This document shows positions 1-8,356 of a DNA stretch of 23,743 bases, in pieces. The DNA comes from Chitinophagaceae bacterium UBA2793 (GTDB lineage: Bacteria; Bacteroidota; Bacteroidia; Chitinophagales; Chitinophagaceae): the NCBI GenBank assembly GCA_002352045.1, contig DEHT01000060.1:26352-50094 (forward strand), written 5' to 3'. Within the stretch, counting starts at the first letter, position 1. Every line of letters starts with the position of its first letter. Both the position numbers and the translations under genes were made by a program. A model generated the notes under the pieces. That model did no database searches. It had not been told where the DNA came from and saw only the letters and a list, made by a program, of their open reading frames with translations.

Positions 1-129
1 ATAAAAGATGACACTGCTTCAAAAATATGTAAAAAATTGCTTGCTCCATTATGTAATGCTAAAATGTGTGGCATCTACCCTTCAACAACAAACACCCCGA
101 GCCAAAACACACCTAAAAATTTATTTTAT

Positions 130-2055
130 ATGAAAAAATTAATGCTGCTAATGTTGCCGCTTATTTTGCTTGCCATTAGCTTTTACAAACCTTTACAACA
201 AAACTATTTTTCTTCTGCAACGCATACGGTAACCGGCTGGATTACCGATGAACAGGGAACTGCCATTCCTTATTGTTCAATTATTGAAAAAGGAAGTAAA
301 CAGGGAGTAACATCAGATAATAACGGATACTATTCCATTAAGGTTTCTGGAACAAATGCCGTATTGCAATTTTCGATGGTTGGTTATTCTACCGTTGATG
401 TGAAAGTAAAAGGGCAATCGCAGGTGAATGTAAAAATGAGTAATAATAAAGATGAAGAAGCTGATGTAGTAGTTACTTCGGCATATAATGTAAAACGAAA
501 AAAGTTAAGTGACAAAAGCGCCATAGCAAATTCGCTTCCTTCTATTTCAAACGTACATTTTAACCGGCAAAATCCTAATGACATAGCATCCAATACAGAG
601 GACTACGACCATATACAGGAAAATATTTTTTTAAAAGCAACAGATAATCCGCTTTCCACCTTTTCTATTGATGTGGATGCTGCATCTTATAGCAATGTGA
701 GGCGAATATTGAAGCAAGGCCAATTACCGGTAGCCGGAGCAGTTCGCATTGAAGAAATGATCAACTACTTTAATTATAACTATCCGCAACCAACAGGAGA
801 TGCACCATTTTCTTTTACAACAGAAATGAGCGATGCACCCTGGAATGCAAATCATAAATTGATAATGATTGGTATGCAAGGCAAAAAAATAGCTATGGAT
901 AAACTACCTCCTTCTAATCTTGTTTTTTTGATTGATGTTTCAGGCTCAATGGAAGGGCCAGAAAGACTTGATTTGGTAAAATCATCCATGAAGTTATTGG
1001 TAGATCAATTGCGTGAACAGGATAAAATTTCCATTGTAGTTTATGCAGGCGCAGCAGGAATAGTACTGAATCCTACAAGTGGTGATAAAAAAGGTAGCAT
1101 TAAAGATGCCTTGAATCGCCTGGAAGCCGGTGGCTCTACTGCCGGTGGCGCAGGCATTGCCCTGGCATATAAAACCGCCAAACAAAATTTTGTAAAAGGC
1201 GGAAACAACCGGGTGATATTGTGTACCGATGGTGACTTTAATGTAGGCGCAAGCAGTGATGCCGCCCTGGAAGACATGATTGAAGAAGAAAGAAAATCGG
1301 GCGTTTTTTTAACTGTGTTAGGCTATGGAATGGGAAATTATAAAGACAATAAAATGCAAAAACTTGCCGATAAAGGCAATGGCAATCATGCTTACATTGA
1401 TGGTATGGATGAAGCAAAGAAGGTTTTGGTGAGTGAATTTGGCGGTACTTTATTTACCATAGCAAAAGATGTAAAACTGCAGGTAGAGTTTAACCCAACA
1501 AAAGTACAGGCTTATAGATTAGTTGGCTATGAAAATCGTATGCTTAAAAAAGAAGATTTTAATGATGATAAAAAAGATGCCGGTGAAATGGGTAGCGGTC
1601 ATACGGTAACCGCCATTTATGAAATAATTCCTGTAGGGGTACAATCATCGTTTTTAAAAGATGTAGATTCATTAAAGTACAGTAAACCAAAAACAGCCGC
1701 ATTGAGTAGAACCGATTTTAGCGATGAAGTAATGACCATTAAGTTTAGATACAAAGAGCCGGATGGCGATAAAAGTAAATTATTGGTTCATGCCGTAAAA
1801 GATAAACAAATTAACATCAGCCAAACATCCGACAATTACCGTTTTTCTGCTGCGGTGGCATCCTTTGGCATGTTGCTTCGCAATTCAGAATTTAAAGCCG
1901 ATGCAAGTTATACATCTGTGCTAGCACTGGCTAAAACAGCAAAGGGAAAAGATAAAGAAGGTTATCGAAGCGAATTTATTCGCCTGGTAGAAACCGCAAG
2001 TCTTTTAGCAAAAAGTAATAACAATAAGGGTACAGAACTTTCGGTTATAGATTAA
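130..2055 (+). CDS. Secreted von Willebrand factor A domain protein with N-terminal carboxypeptidase-regulatory-like domain (YfbK type)
   Basis: The protein has 641 residues when started at the ATG at 130. An in-frame ATG at 37 would only add a non-hydrophobic leader ahead of a good signal sequence (MKKLMLLMLPLILLAISF). Residues about 33-103 form a carboxypeptidase-regulatory-like beta domain (VTGWITDEQGTAIPYCSI, ending in VNVKMS). Residues about 163-222 match the VWA N-terminal extension of YfbK-type proteins (STFSIDVDAASYSNVRRIL). The VWA domain follows from about 264 with an intact MIDAS motif, D269-x-S271-x-S273, plus T337 and D367 (CTDGDF), so it should bind a divalent metal. The C-terminal part, about 460-641, resembles DUF3520. 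Proteins of this type are exported and presumed to mediate protein contacts; the partner is unknown. It is a single gene followed by a strong terminator. Domain assignment is firm, function is not. Confidence 0.9.
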   Translation: MKKLMLLMLPLILLAISFYKPLQQNYFSSATHTVTGWITDEQGTAIPYCSIIEKGSKQGVTSDNNGYYSIKVSGTNAVLQFSMVGYSTVDVKVKGQSQVNVKMSNNKDEEADVVVTSAYNVKRKKLSDKSAIANSLPSISNVHFNRQNPNDIASNTEDYDHIQENIFLKATDNPLSTFSIDVDAASYSNVRRILKQGQLPVAGAVRIEEMINYFNYNYPQPTGDAPFSFTTEMSDAPWNANHKLIMIGMQGKKIAMDKLPPSNLVFLIDVSGSMEGPERLDLVKSSMKLLVDQLREQDKISIVVYAGAAGIVLNPTSGDKKGSIKDALNRLEAGGSTAGGAGIALAYKTAKQNFVKGGNNRVILCTDGDFNVGASSDAALEDMIEEERKSGVFLTVLGYGMGNYKDNKMQKLADKGNGNHAYIDGMDEAKKVLVSEFGGTLFTIAKDVKLQVEFNPTKVQAYRLVGYENRMLKKEDFNDDKKDAGEMGSGHTVTAIYEIIPVGVQSSFLKDVDSLKYSKPKTAALSRTDFSDEVMTIKFRYKEPDGDKSKLLVHAVKDKQINISQTSDNYRFSAAVASFGMLLRNSEFKADASYTSVLALAKTAKGKDKEGYRSEFIRLVETASLLAKSNNNKGTELSVID

Positions 2056-2102
2056 AGAAATATTGAACCTACTCTATGTTGTTTTGAAAAATATTTTGAT
2101 AG

Positions 2103-2156
2103 ACCTGCATGGCTTTGCCTGATTTTACTTTAGGGCTGGCTATGCAGGTTTCTTTT
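2103..2156 (+). terminator. Rho-independent terminator after the VWA gene
   Basis: An 11-bp stem pairs 2103-2113 (ACCTGCATGGC) with 2139-2149 (GCTATGCAGGT), with one G-U wobble and no mismatch. It is followed by the T-rich tract TTTCTTTT. It lies 48 bases after the stop codon of the VWA gene, with nothing else between, and separates that gene from the convergent gene ending at 2174. Confidence 0.8.
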
Positions 2157-2173
2157 ATTTAATCATTCCTGAA

Positions 2174-3025
2174 TTAAAAAACCACCGGGCAACTTAATTT
2201 AGCACGCTTTGGTTTGTATGTGTAACGAACCTGCCTCATTTTGGGTTGCAAACTAATTCTAAAATGTAGTCCTGTAAAAATATACCAATCGTTATTATTT
2301 GGATTTCCTCTTACGGTTCCATCGGCAGGGTACGGTGTACCGGCATCCAGTTCATCGGTTCTAAAAGCAATGCCTACCGCAGTGCTGCCTCTATTTTGTT
2401 CCAACAATTGTTTATCTATATAAGTAGTACTTACATCATCGAGATAATCTGTATTGGTTTTACGAATGCCTGCTTCGAGCAACAATCTAATTTTTGGCGA
2501 TAGCGCCCATTGCAGTCCCCCGCCAAAGGGAATGGCAAGTTGCTGTAAGCGGTAATTTTTTCTGTTCTCATAAAAACCCTGTCCTTCGGTACTTAATTCG
2601 GCAAGCATTAGCTGGTTGCCTTTTGAATCAAAGGTATATGGGCTAAATTTAAAAGTGCCGATACCTGCAAACAAGTAAGGAGAGACTTTATATTCGTATA
2701 AATCGAAAAGTATGTACTCAAAGGATAAAGCTGCTTCTGTAACACTACTGGTAAAATCGAGATTGCGATGTTTATTTTTTACAGATAATTTATCGGAACC
2801 TGAAACCTTGCCATAATTTAATTCGGCTCTTACCAACATGCGTGGATTGAGTTCAAAAACCATTCCTGCACCAACCACTCCCTTTGGTTTTTTAAAAGGC
2901 ATGGTTACAGAGCCGAGATCGCCTTTATACAAACTTGCTCCACCAAATGCACTCATATAAAAATGGCGTTGGCCTTGCAAAATATTGGTTGAAAGAAAAA
3001 TGAATAATGTTAGAAATGACTTCAA
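2174..3025 (-). CDS. DUF6089-like outer membrane beta-barrel protein
   Basis: The 283-residue protein starts at a TTG at 3025; no better in-frame ATG was found upstream. A hydrophobic leader (MKSFLTLFIFLSTNILQGQ) is followed by alternating beta-strand sequence typical of a small OmpA-like barrel: HFYMSAFGGASLYKGDL, AALSFEYILFDL, VSPYLFAGIG, AIPFGGGLQWALS and WYIFTGLHFRISL. The end KLSCPVVF, with a single Cys close to the C terminus, resembles Bacteroidota DUF6089 proteins as I remember them. The family is expected in the outer membrane, with unknown function. The gene lies 81 bases downstream of the 3107-4120 gene on the same strand, so co-transcription is possible. A PorT-type or generic barrel assignment cannot be excluded without a profile search. 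Confidence 0.75.
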   Translation of the reverse strand: MKSFLTLFIFLSTNILQGQRHFYMSAFGGASLYKGDLGSVTMPFKKPKGVVGAGMVFELNPRMLVRAELNYGKVSGSDKLSVKNKHRNLDFTSSVTEAALSFEYILFDLYEYKVSPYLFAGIGTFKFSPYTFDSKGNQLMLAELSTEGQGFYENRKNYRLQQLAIPFGGGLQWALSPKIRLLLEAGIRKTNTDYLDDVSTTYIDKQLLEQNRGSTAVGIAFRTDELDAGTPYPADGTVRGNPNNNDWYIFTGLHFRISLQPKMRQVRYTYKPKRAKLSCPVVF

Positions 3026-3106
3026 TGTTTGCTGATAATTTGCCTGAACGCTTAAACGTGCATTTGTCGTATAAATTGCGAGTTTTAAAAGATTAGCAAG
3101 CTAATA

Positions 3107-4120
3107 TTATTTTGGCCTGTAATCAAAAATTAGCACGGCATTTTCTTCGAGGCTGGCTTTACTCCTCAGTTCATATCGTTTATCGCCGGCTGTAACAACT
3201 ATTAAGGCGGTATTGGGTGGAATGCCGCCCAGGTTTTCGGCATACATTGTAATCTTATGTTGGGTAACATTATCTTCCAAATCGAGGTTAATAATTATTG
3301 GCGATTCGGACAAACGTTGATGGCTTAATAAAAGCTTACCGTTGTAAAAGATAGAAACTGTATCGTTGTCAACTACTCCATTATCATACACTTTTAAATT
3401 AATTTGTTTTACGTTCACCTCCAACCTGCTCATTTCGTTTTGTTTTCTTTTTTCCATTTCCTTTAAAATGGTTTTTTCAGAATTCTTAGAAGCAGTCATT
3501 TTTTTAATACTGTCTGGTTTGATTGCAATAGGAGTTTCTGGTTTTGGTGTAGGCTTAGGTGTTACCGGCACCGGCTTAGCTGTAGTTGGTTTTGGTGTAG
3601 TGGTGGAAGGTTGGGTTGGTTTGGCAGGAATTGGCTTGGGCTTGGGAACAGGCTTTGGCTTTGGAAAACAATTGGGTTCACCATTTAAAAGTTTAGTAGG
3701 TACGGATGATACTTTTCGCAACAATATTTGGCTGCCGCCAATACCCATTAAACGAGATATGGCAGGGCCGGTAAATATTTTTCCTACTAAATAATTTTTA
3801 CCAAGGCGGGGATGTTTTTTTAAGACAATAAACATAAGCACATGTGTGCCGCTGTTTTTAATAAACCGGTTACCCTGCAATACATATAATTGCTGATCAG
3901 GCATGTAATTACCCGCATACGCTGCCGTGCAATTATTTAATGAATCTTCAATGATATAGTCGTGAGTGAAACCACAAAGTACATTTCCTTTTTGCTCAAT
4001 ACTTACAATGATGATTTGACCATCAAATTCGCCTTTCCAGGTGCCTGTTGCCGATTGGGCAAATGATTTAAAAGAAAGCTGGCTAAAAAGTAAAACTATA
4101 ATTGCGGCAAATTGCTTCAT
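3107..4120 (-). CDS. Secreted protein of unknown function with Pro/Lys-rich linker between two beta domains
   Basis: The protein has 337 residues and begins with a signal peptide (MKQFAAIIVLLFSQLSFKSFAQ). Residues about 23-135 form an N-terminal beta-rich domain starting TGTWKGEFDGQ, reminiscent of small lipocalin-like domains, with Cys at 49 and 64. Residues 152-202 are a low-complexity linker of Pro, Lys and Thr (PKPKPVPKPKPIPAKP type). A charged, probably helical stretch at about 204-232 follows. The C-terminal domain, about 235-335 (VYDNGVVDNDTVSIFYNGK and GIPPNTALIVVTAGDKRYEL), looks like a beta-sandwich that I believe recurs in Chitinophagaceae secreted proteins. The linker suggests the two ends are held apart in the periplasm or at the surface. 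Its start lies 92 bases from the divergent DinB gene. I do not recognise a named family. Confidence 0.75.
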   Translation of the reverse strand: MKQFAAIIVLLFSQLSFKSFAQSATGTWKGEFDGQIIIVSIEQKGNVLCGFTHDYIIEDSLNNCTAAYAGNYMPDQQLYVLQGNRFIKNSGTHVLMFIVLKKHPRLGKNYLVGKIFTGPAISRLMGIGGSQILLRKVSSVPTKLLNGEPNCFPKPKPVPKPKPIPAKPTQPSTTTPKPTTAKPVPVTPKPTPKPETPIAIKPDSIKKMTASKNSEKTILKEMEKRKQNEMSRLEVNVKQINLKVYDNGVVDNDTVSIFYNGKLLLSHQRLSESPIIINLDLEDNVTQHKITMYAENLGGIPPNTALIVVTAGDKRYELRSKASLEENAVLIFDYRPK

Positions 4121-4212
4121 GGTAAAATAAATTTACTACAAATCTTTTGAAGGAAGTAAGCTACTCAATTTGTTTAACTTTAAGTTAGGACTAAAAAATA
4201 AAATATCTCAAC

Positions 4213-4677
4213 ATGAAAAACAATGAACGCTTTCTAAAATTAATTACCGACCATTATAATGGCGAACCGTGGCTTGATATATCTTTTAAAACTACCATTG
4301 CAAATGTTTCATCAAACGATGCAGTAAAAAATATTGCAGGGCTTAATTCTATTTGGCAAATAGTGGTTCATTTAACCGAGTGGCGCTTAACCTTATTAAA
4401 AAGACTGAACAATAAATTAGCTCCTGCACCCAGTGATAATTTTTTCAATTCCATATCCAACTGTTCAGAAGAAGCCTGGATACAGGTAAAAAAGAATTAT
4501 GAAAATTCTCAAAAAAAAATAATCAGCCATTTATTGAAACATAACAACCGGCAATGGGATCAAAAACCGGCTGCTGGATCGTACAGCCATTTTGAGTTAC
4601 TAAATGGTGTATTGCAACATGATGCTTATCACCTGGGGCAAATTGTAATTATAAAAAAAATGTTAGCTCAGGTATGA
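4213..4677 (+). CDS. DinB-family (DinB/YfiT-like) metal-binding protein
   Basis: The protein has 154 residues, the normal length for the DinB four-helix bundle. The three metal ligands of the family are visible: H53 in VVHLTEWR, and H136 and H140 in the C-terminal helix QHDAYHLGQIVIIKKM. DinB-like proteins include thiol-dependent transferases and others of unknown activity; no substrate can be read from the sequence. The gene is a single unit. Its last 10 bases overlap the end of the convergent alpha/beta hydrolase gene, so the two transcripts are antisense at their 3' ends. Family assignment is firm, function open. Confidence 0.88.
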   Translation: MKNNERFLKLITDHYNGEPWLDISFKTTIANVSSNDAVKNIAGLNSIWQIVVHLTEWRLTLLKRLNNKLAPAPSDNFFNSISNCSEEAWIQVKKNYENSQKKIISHLLKHNNRQWDQKPAAGSYSHFELLNGVLQHDAYHLGQIVIIKKMLAQV

Positions 4678-5321
4678 TATCGCTTTAAAATATCTTTAAG
4701 CATTCCATTAATTTCTCCTGCCCTATTCATTATCATTAAATGATTGCCACCATGTATGATATGGGTAGGCCTTGTATTACGTATAGGCAGTATCTCATCT
4801 TTTGACCCATGTATATGCCAGTAATGGCTGGGTTTTTCTTTAGTCTTCCAGGTAAGTATGGCCTGCATTGCCCAACGAATAAATTGAGGGTCGCTGTCTT
4901 TTATCACCTGCTTTAAAATTATCTTATTTTCTTTTGTATCAGGTATTAAATCTCTTTTTAGTAAGGACATCTTTTTTAAAAACACAATGGGTACCAATTT
5001 ATGCAACCGGGAGTAATAGGCTAGTTTAAATATTTGCGGTAAATCATTATGCACCGGTGTGCTTGATACCAAAATGGTAGTAACCGGTTTTAATATTTTG
5101 GAAATTTCCACAGCCATCATTCCTCCCATTGAAAGGCCCACAATGACGAATGGTTCTTCTGTATCAATTTTTTGAGAAAGCCTTAACGCATACCCGGCCA
5201 ACGATTCATTTTTATGCGGAGTAATCCAGTTTAAAAAAACGATATCGAAACCATCGGGTAAAACAATATGCTTAAAAACCCTATAATCGGCAGCTAACCC
5301 ACTGATGAAATAAGCTTTCAT
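4668..5321 (-). CDS. Small alpha/beta hydrolase
   Basis: The protein has 217 residues and no signal peptide, so it is probably cytoplasmic. The catalytic triad of the alpha/beta hydrolase fold is apparent: nucleophile S64 in the elbow VGLSMGG, acid D175 in HGSKDEILP, and base H194 in HGGNHLMI. The N-terminal motif YFISGLAADYRVF carries the oxyanion-hole region. The cap between strands 6 and 7 (about 95-160) is short and basic. Substrate cannot be inferred; esterases, thioesterases and C-C hydrolases share this frame. It converges on the DinB gene with a 10-base overlap. Its own start faces the divergent envelope operon that begins at 5460, across a 138-base gap. Confidence 0.85.
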   Translation of the reverse strand: MKAYFISGLAADYRVFKHIVLPDGFDIVFLNWITPHKNESLAGYALRLSQKIDTEEPFVIVGLSMGGMMAVEISKILKPVTTILVSSTPVHNDLPQIFKLAYYSRLHKLVPIVFLKKMSLLKRDLIPDTKENKIILKQVIKDSDPQFIRWAMQAILTWKTKEKPSHYWHIHGSKDEILPIRNTRPTHIIHGGNHLMIMNRAGEINGMLKDILKRYHT

Positions 5322-5459
5322 GATGTAAAATTATGCATTTGAATGAATCAAATTTTATTCACTTCTAAAATTCAACTATCTTTTCCTTTCGATAAATTGT
5401 ATTTTAATAAAACAAATTAAGCACCCGGTCGTTCGTAACTTTTAAGCTTTAAAACTGCT

Positions 5460-6296
5460 ATGCTAAACGAAGTAATTAATTTTTTTGATACGTTGGAGAA
5501 ATACCCATTGATAAGAATGGGCATCCTGGTTTCTGGCCTTTTAATTTTTTGGATATTAGAAGGAGCTATTCCTCTTATTCAACTACATTATAAAAAAAAT
5601 AAACTTAAACATGCCGGAGTAAATTTATTTTTTACAGTGATTCATCTTATCATCCATACAATTTTAGCCGTTGTAATAATTCAACTGAGCGACTGGTGTA
5701 AAGCCAATGAGTTTGGTTTAGTTTATTGGAGTAATGCAGGAATTATAGGCACTATCATTATTTCTATTTTAACCTTAGATTTTTTTGGCGGATGGTTGGT
5801 TCATATTGTAGAACATAAAATTCCAATACTATGGCGATTTCATGTAATTCATCATGCAGATAATAATGTAGATGTTACCACCGGATTAAGGCATCATCCC
5901 GGTGAAAGTATTGTAAGAGGCATTTTCTTTTTTATGGGCATAGTATTTAGTGGAGCACCAATGTATGCAGTAATGATTTTTCAAACCATCCTTGTTTTTG
6001 CCACAGCATTTACTCATGCCAATATTAATTTGCCAAAAAAAGTAGATTCTATATTAAGTTATGTGCTTATTTCGCCCAATATGCACAAAGTGCACCATCA
6101 TTGGAAACAACCCTATACCGATAGCAACTATGGAGCTATTTTTTCTATTTGGGACAGACTATTGGGCACCTTCAGCAAATTGGATCCTTCAAAAATAAAA
6201 TACGGCCTCGACCGATATTATCCCAATGAAAAGGATGAGGATATTGGCCAATTGATGAAGAGCCCTTTTTGCAAACAAAATTTTCAGGAAAAATAA
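5460..6296 (+). CDS. Sterol desaturase / fatty acid hydroxylase superfamily membrane protein
   Basis: The protein has 278 residues with membrane segments at about 20-42, 55-80, 92-112 and 152-185. The eight-histidine di-iron signature is complete: H115xxxH119, H128xxHH132, H145H146, H186 and H209xxHHH214. This fits an O2-dependent di-iron hydroxylase or desaturase acting on a lipid in the membrane. Characterised relatives hydroxylate sterols, fatty acyl chains, carotenoids or alkylglycerols; which lipid is used here cannot be seen. It is the first gene of a four-gene operon, with the GT-C enzyme starting 8 bases downstream, so a lipid that is later glycosylated or acylated is a plausible substrate (inference). 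Confidence 0.9.
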   Translation: MLNEVINFFDTLEKYPLIRMGILVSGLLIFWILEGAIPLIQLHYKKNKLKHAGVNLFFTVIHLIIHTILAVVIIQLSDWCKANEFGLVYWSNAGIIGTIIISILTLDFFGGWLVHIVEHKIPILWRFHVIHHADNNVDVTTGLRHHPGESIVRGIFFFMGIVFSGAPMYAVMIFQTILVFATAFTHANINLPKKVDSILSYVLISPNMHKVHHHWKQPYTDSNYGAIFSIWDRLLGTFSKLDPSKIKYGLDRYYPNEKDEDIGQLMKSPFCKQNFQEK

Positions 6297-6304
6297 TTTA
6301 ATTC

Positions 6305-7822
6305 ATGCTAAAGAAATATGCTCTTCTTATTGGCATTATAGTTTTAAAATTTATCATTCAGTTTAACCTGGTAAATCCGGCGTACGAACTTCAAAGAGAC
6401 GAATTCCTTCATATTGACCAGGGAAAACATTTAGCGGCAGGCTTTATATCGGTTCCTCCACTCACAGCACTACAATCGTGGTTGATTTTAAAATTGGGTA
6501 ATACCGATTTTTGGGTACGATTTTTTCCTGCTTTGTTTGGTGCTATCACAATTATAATTGTATGGAAAGCCATTGAAGAATTAAAGGGAGGAATCTATGC
6601 TTTGCTACTTGGTTCTTGTTGTATTTTATTTTCTGCTTTGTTAAGATTGAATATTTTGTACCAGCCAAACTCATTTGATGTAATGGCATGGACCTTTATT
6701 TATTTCTGCATTATTAAATTTATTAACCGGGAAAATAAAAAGTGGATATGGTTGGCAGCAATGGCATTTGCGGTAGCATTTTTAAATAAGTACAATATAG
6801 CTTTTCAGTTGATGGGTTTATTGCCGGCATTATTAATATGCCGGCAGAGAAAAATTTTTACAATGCCGGTTTTATACTTTGCCATGCTTTTTGCTTTTCT
6901 GTTGATAGCACCCAATATTTATTGGCAATATCAAAATGGTTTTCCGGTTTTGAAGCACATGCGTGAATTAACCGATACACAATTGGTAAATGTAAAACGG
7001 GTTGATTTTTTAAAAGAACAATTGTTATTTTTTGTAAACGGCCTTATAGTGTTGATTGCAGGCTTCTTTAGTTTATGGTTTTATCAACCTTTTAAAAAGT
7101 ATAGGGTTTTGTTTTATTCATTTGTATTTACGTTAGTAATATTTATTGCCCTAAGAGCAAAATCTTATTATGCCATTGGCCTCTACCCCATCTTTATTGC
7201 TTTTGGCGCTGTATGGCTTGAAATTATTTTGGAAAAAAAATGGAAGAAATGGGCGATAAGGCCCTTGTTAATAGTAATCCCTGTAGTTATATTCATTCTC
7301 ATTCTACCGTTTGCATTCCCTATAAAAAACCCCGAAAAAATTGTTGCTGAATCAGCAAAAAACAACATCAGCCATACCTGGGAAGATGGAAAAGAACATC
7401 CCATACATCAGGACTTTGCAGATATGATTGGCTGGAAAGAGTTGGCCGCCATTGTGGATAGTGCTTATCAAAAAATTAATGACCCATCCCAAACCATTGT
7501 GTTCTGCGATAATTACGGCCAGGCAGGTGCTATCAACTACTATTCAAAAGTAAAAAACATCCATGCATTATCTTCCAATGCAGATTATGCAACCTGGTTT
7601 CCGGATAGCCTGCAATGGAAAAATTGTATTAGAGTTAAAGAGAATGATAAACTGACCCGGGAAATAAACCATTTCGACAGTTGCTTTGTATCTGGAAAAA
7701 TAAAAAATAAGTTGGCAAGGGAATATGGAACTACTGTATTTACTTTGCTAAATGCCGATGATAGCATAAAAGCAATATTACAATCGGAAATTATAAAAGC
7801 AAAAAACAAGTATCGTAATTGA
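6305..7822 (+). CDS. GT-C fold glycosyltransferase, family 39-like (ArnT/PMT type)
   Basis: The protein has 505 residues. About ten hydrophobic segments lie between residues 5 and 340, and a soluble C-terminal domain of about 165 residues follows, expected on the periplasmic side. The first outer loop has the acidic pair D32-E33 in LQRDEFLHIDQGKHL, the position of the catalytic Asp in PMT/ArnT enzymes. The sequence PNIYWQYQNGFPVLKHM is typical of the Bacteroidota branch of this family as I know it. Such enzymes transfer a sugar from a polyprenyl-phosphate donor to a lipid or protein outside the inner membrane. Acceptor and sugar are unknown. It sits between the hydroxylase (8-base gap) and the acetyltransferase (4-base overlap). 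Confidence 0.87.
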   Translation: MLKKYALLIGIIVLKFIIQFNLVNPAYELQRDEFLHIDQGKHLAAGFISVPPLTALQSWLILKLGNTDFWVRFFPALFGAITIIIVWKAIEELKGGIYALLLGSCCILFSALLRLNILYQPNSFDVMAWTFIYFCIIKFINRENKKWIWLAAMAFAVAFLNKYNIAFQLMGLLPALLICRQRKIFTMPVLYFAMLFAFLLIAPNIYWQYQNGFPVLKHMRELTDTQLVNVKRVDFLKEQLLFFVNGLIVLIAGFFSLWFYQPFKKYRVLFYSFVFTLVIFIALRAKSYYAIGLYPIFIAFGAVWLEIILEKKWKKWAIRPLLIVIPVVIFILILPFAFPIKNPEKIVAESAKNNISHTWEDGKEHPIHQDFADMIGWKELAAIVDSAYQKINDPSQTIVFCDNYGQAGAINYYSKVKNIHALSSNADYATWFPDSLQWKNCIRVKENDKLTREINHFDSCFVSGKIKNKLAREYGTTVFTLLNADDSIKAILQSEIIKAKNKYRN

Positions 7823-8352
7823 AACAAATTATTCAAAACATATTTGGTTTAAGGAAAGATGTTGGGCTTAATTTTTATTTAGCCGATTTTGTGTTTAGAA
7901 AAATTCTCCGACAAAATGCCAATACAAAATGGGCGATACATTATACCAGCACCCTAATTTCTCCAGAAAATATCAGCAGGGGCAAAAATGTATATCCCGG
8001 CGATTCGCCTGGCAATTTTATTGAAGCCGTCAATGGAATTAGCATTGGCGACTATACCAATATTGGCCCCAATGTAGGCATACTATCTGCCAATCACCAT
8101 TTAATTGATAATACACAACACAGCCCTGCGCCGCCCATAAAAATTGGAAGCTTTTGTTGGATTGGTATGAATGCGGTGATTTTGCCGGGTGTGGAATTAG
8201 GCGACTTTACAGTGGTGGGTGCAGGTGCCGTGGTTTCAAAAAGTTTTGCCGAAGGTTATTGTGTGCTGGGCGGCACACCCGCAGGCGTTATTAAAACCTT
8301 GGACAAAGCAGCCTGTGAAGCATTTAGAAAAACAAAATATGCAGCAGGTTAA
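7819..8352 (+). CDS. Hexapeptide-repeat (left-handed beta-helix) O-acetyltransferase
   Basis: The protein has 177 residues. The start is a TTG at 7819 that overlaps the upstream TGA stop in the sequence TTGA, a classical coupled junction. No earlier start is possible without deep overlap. Hexapeptide repeats run from about residue 74 to 155 (ISIGDYTNIGPNVGIL, IKIGSFCWIGMNAVILPG, VELGDFTVVGAGAVVS), ending with the family closing motif GGTPAGVIK. H93-H94 in SANHHLID supply the likely catalytic base. The family uses acetyl- or acyl-CoA to modify sugars of surface polysaccharide or glycolipid in the cytoplasm. Position between a GT-C enzyme and a flippase supports a glycan substrate. Confidence 0.88.
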   Translation: MKQIIQNIFGLRKDVGLNFYLADFVFRKILRQNANTKWAIHYTSTLISPENISRGKNVYPGDSPGNFIEAVNGISIGDYTNIGPNVGILSANHHLIDNTQHSPAPPIKIGSFCWIGMNAVILPGVELGDFTVVGAGAVVSKSFAEGYCVLGGTPAGVIKTLDKAACEAFRKTKYAAG

Positions 8353-8356
8353 AGAA

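Noticed and set aside
3366..3794. A 142-codon + strand open frame rich in Gly, Val and Phe.
   Set aside because: It is the antisense of the Pro/Lys linker region of the secreted protein at 3107-4120; its composition follows from that repeat.
8219..8356. N-terminal extension of the flippase by 46 codons.
   Set aside because: It runs out of frame inside the acetyltransferase gene and has no membrane-protein character; the ATG at 8357 is better placed.
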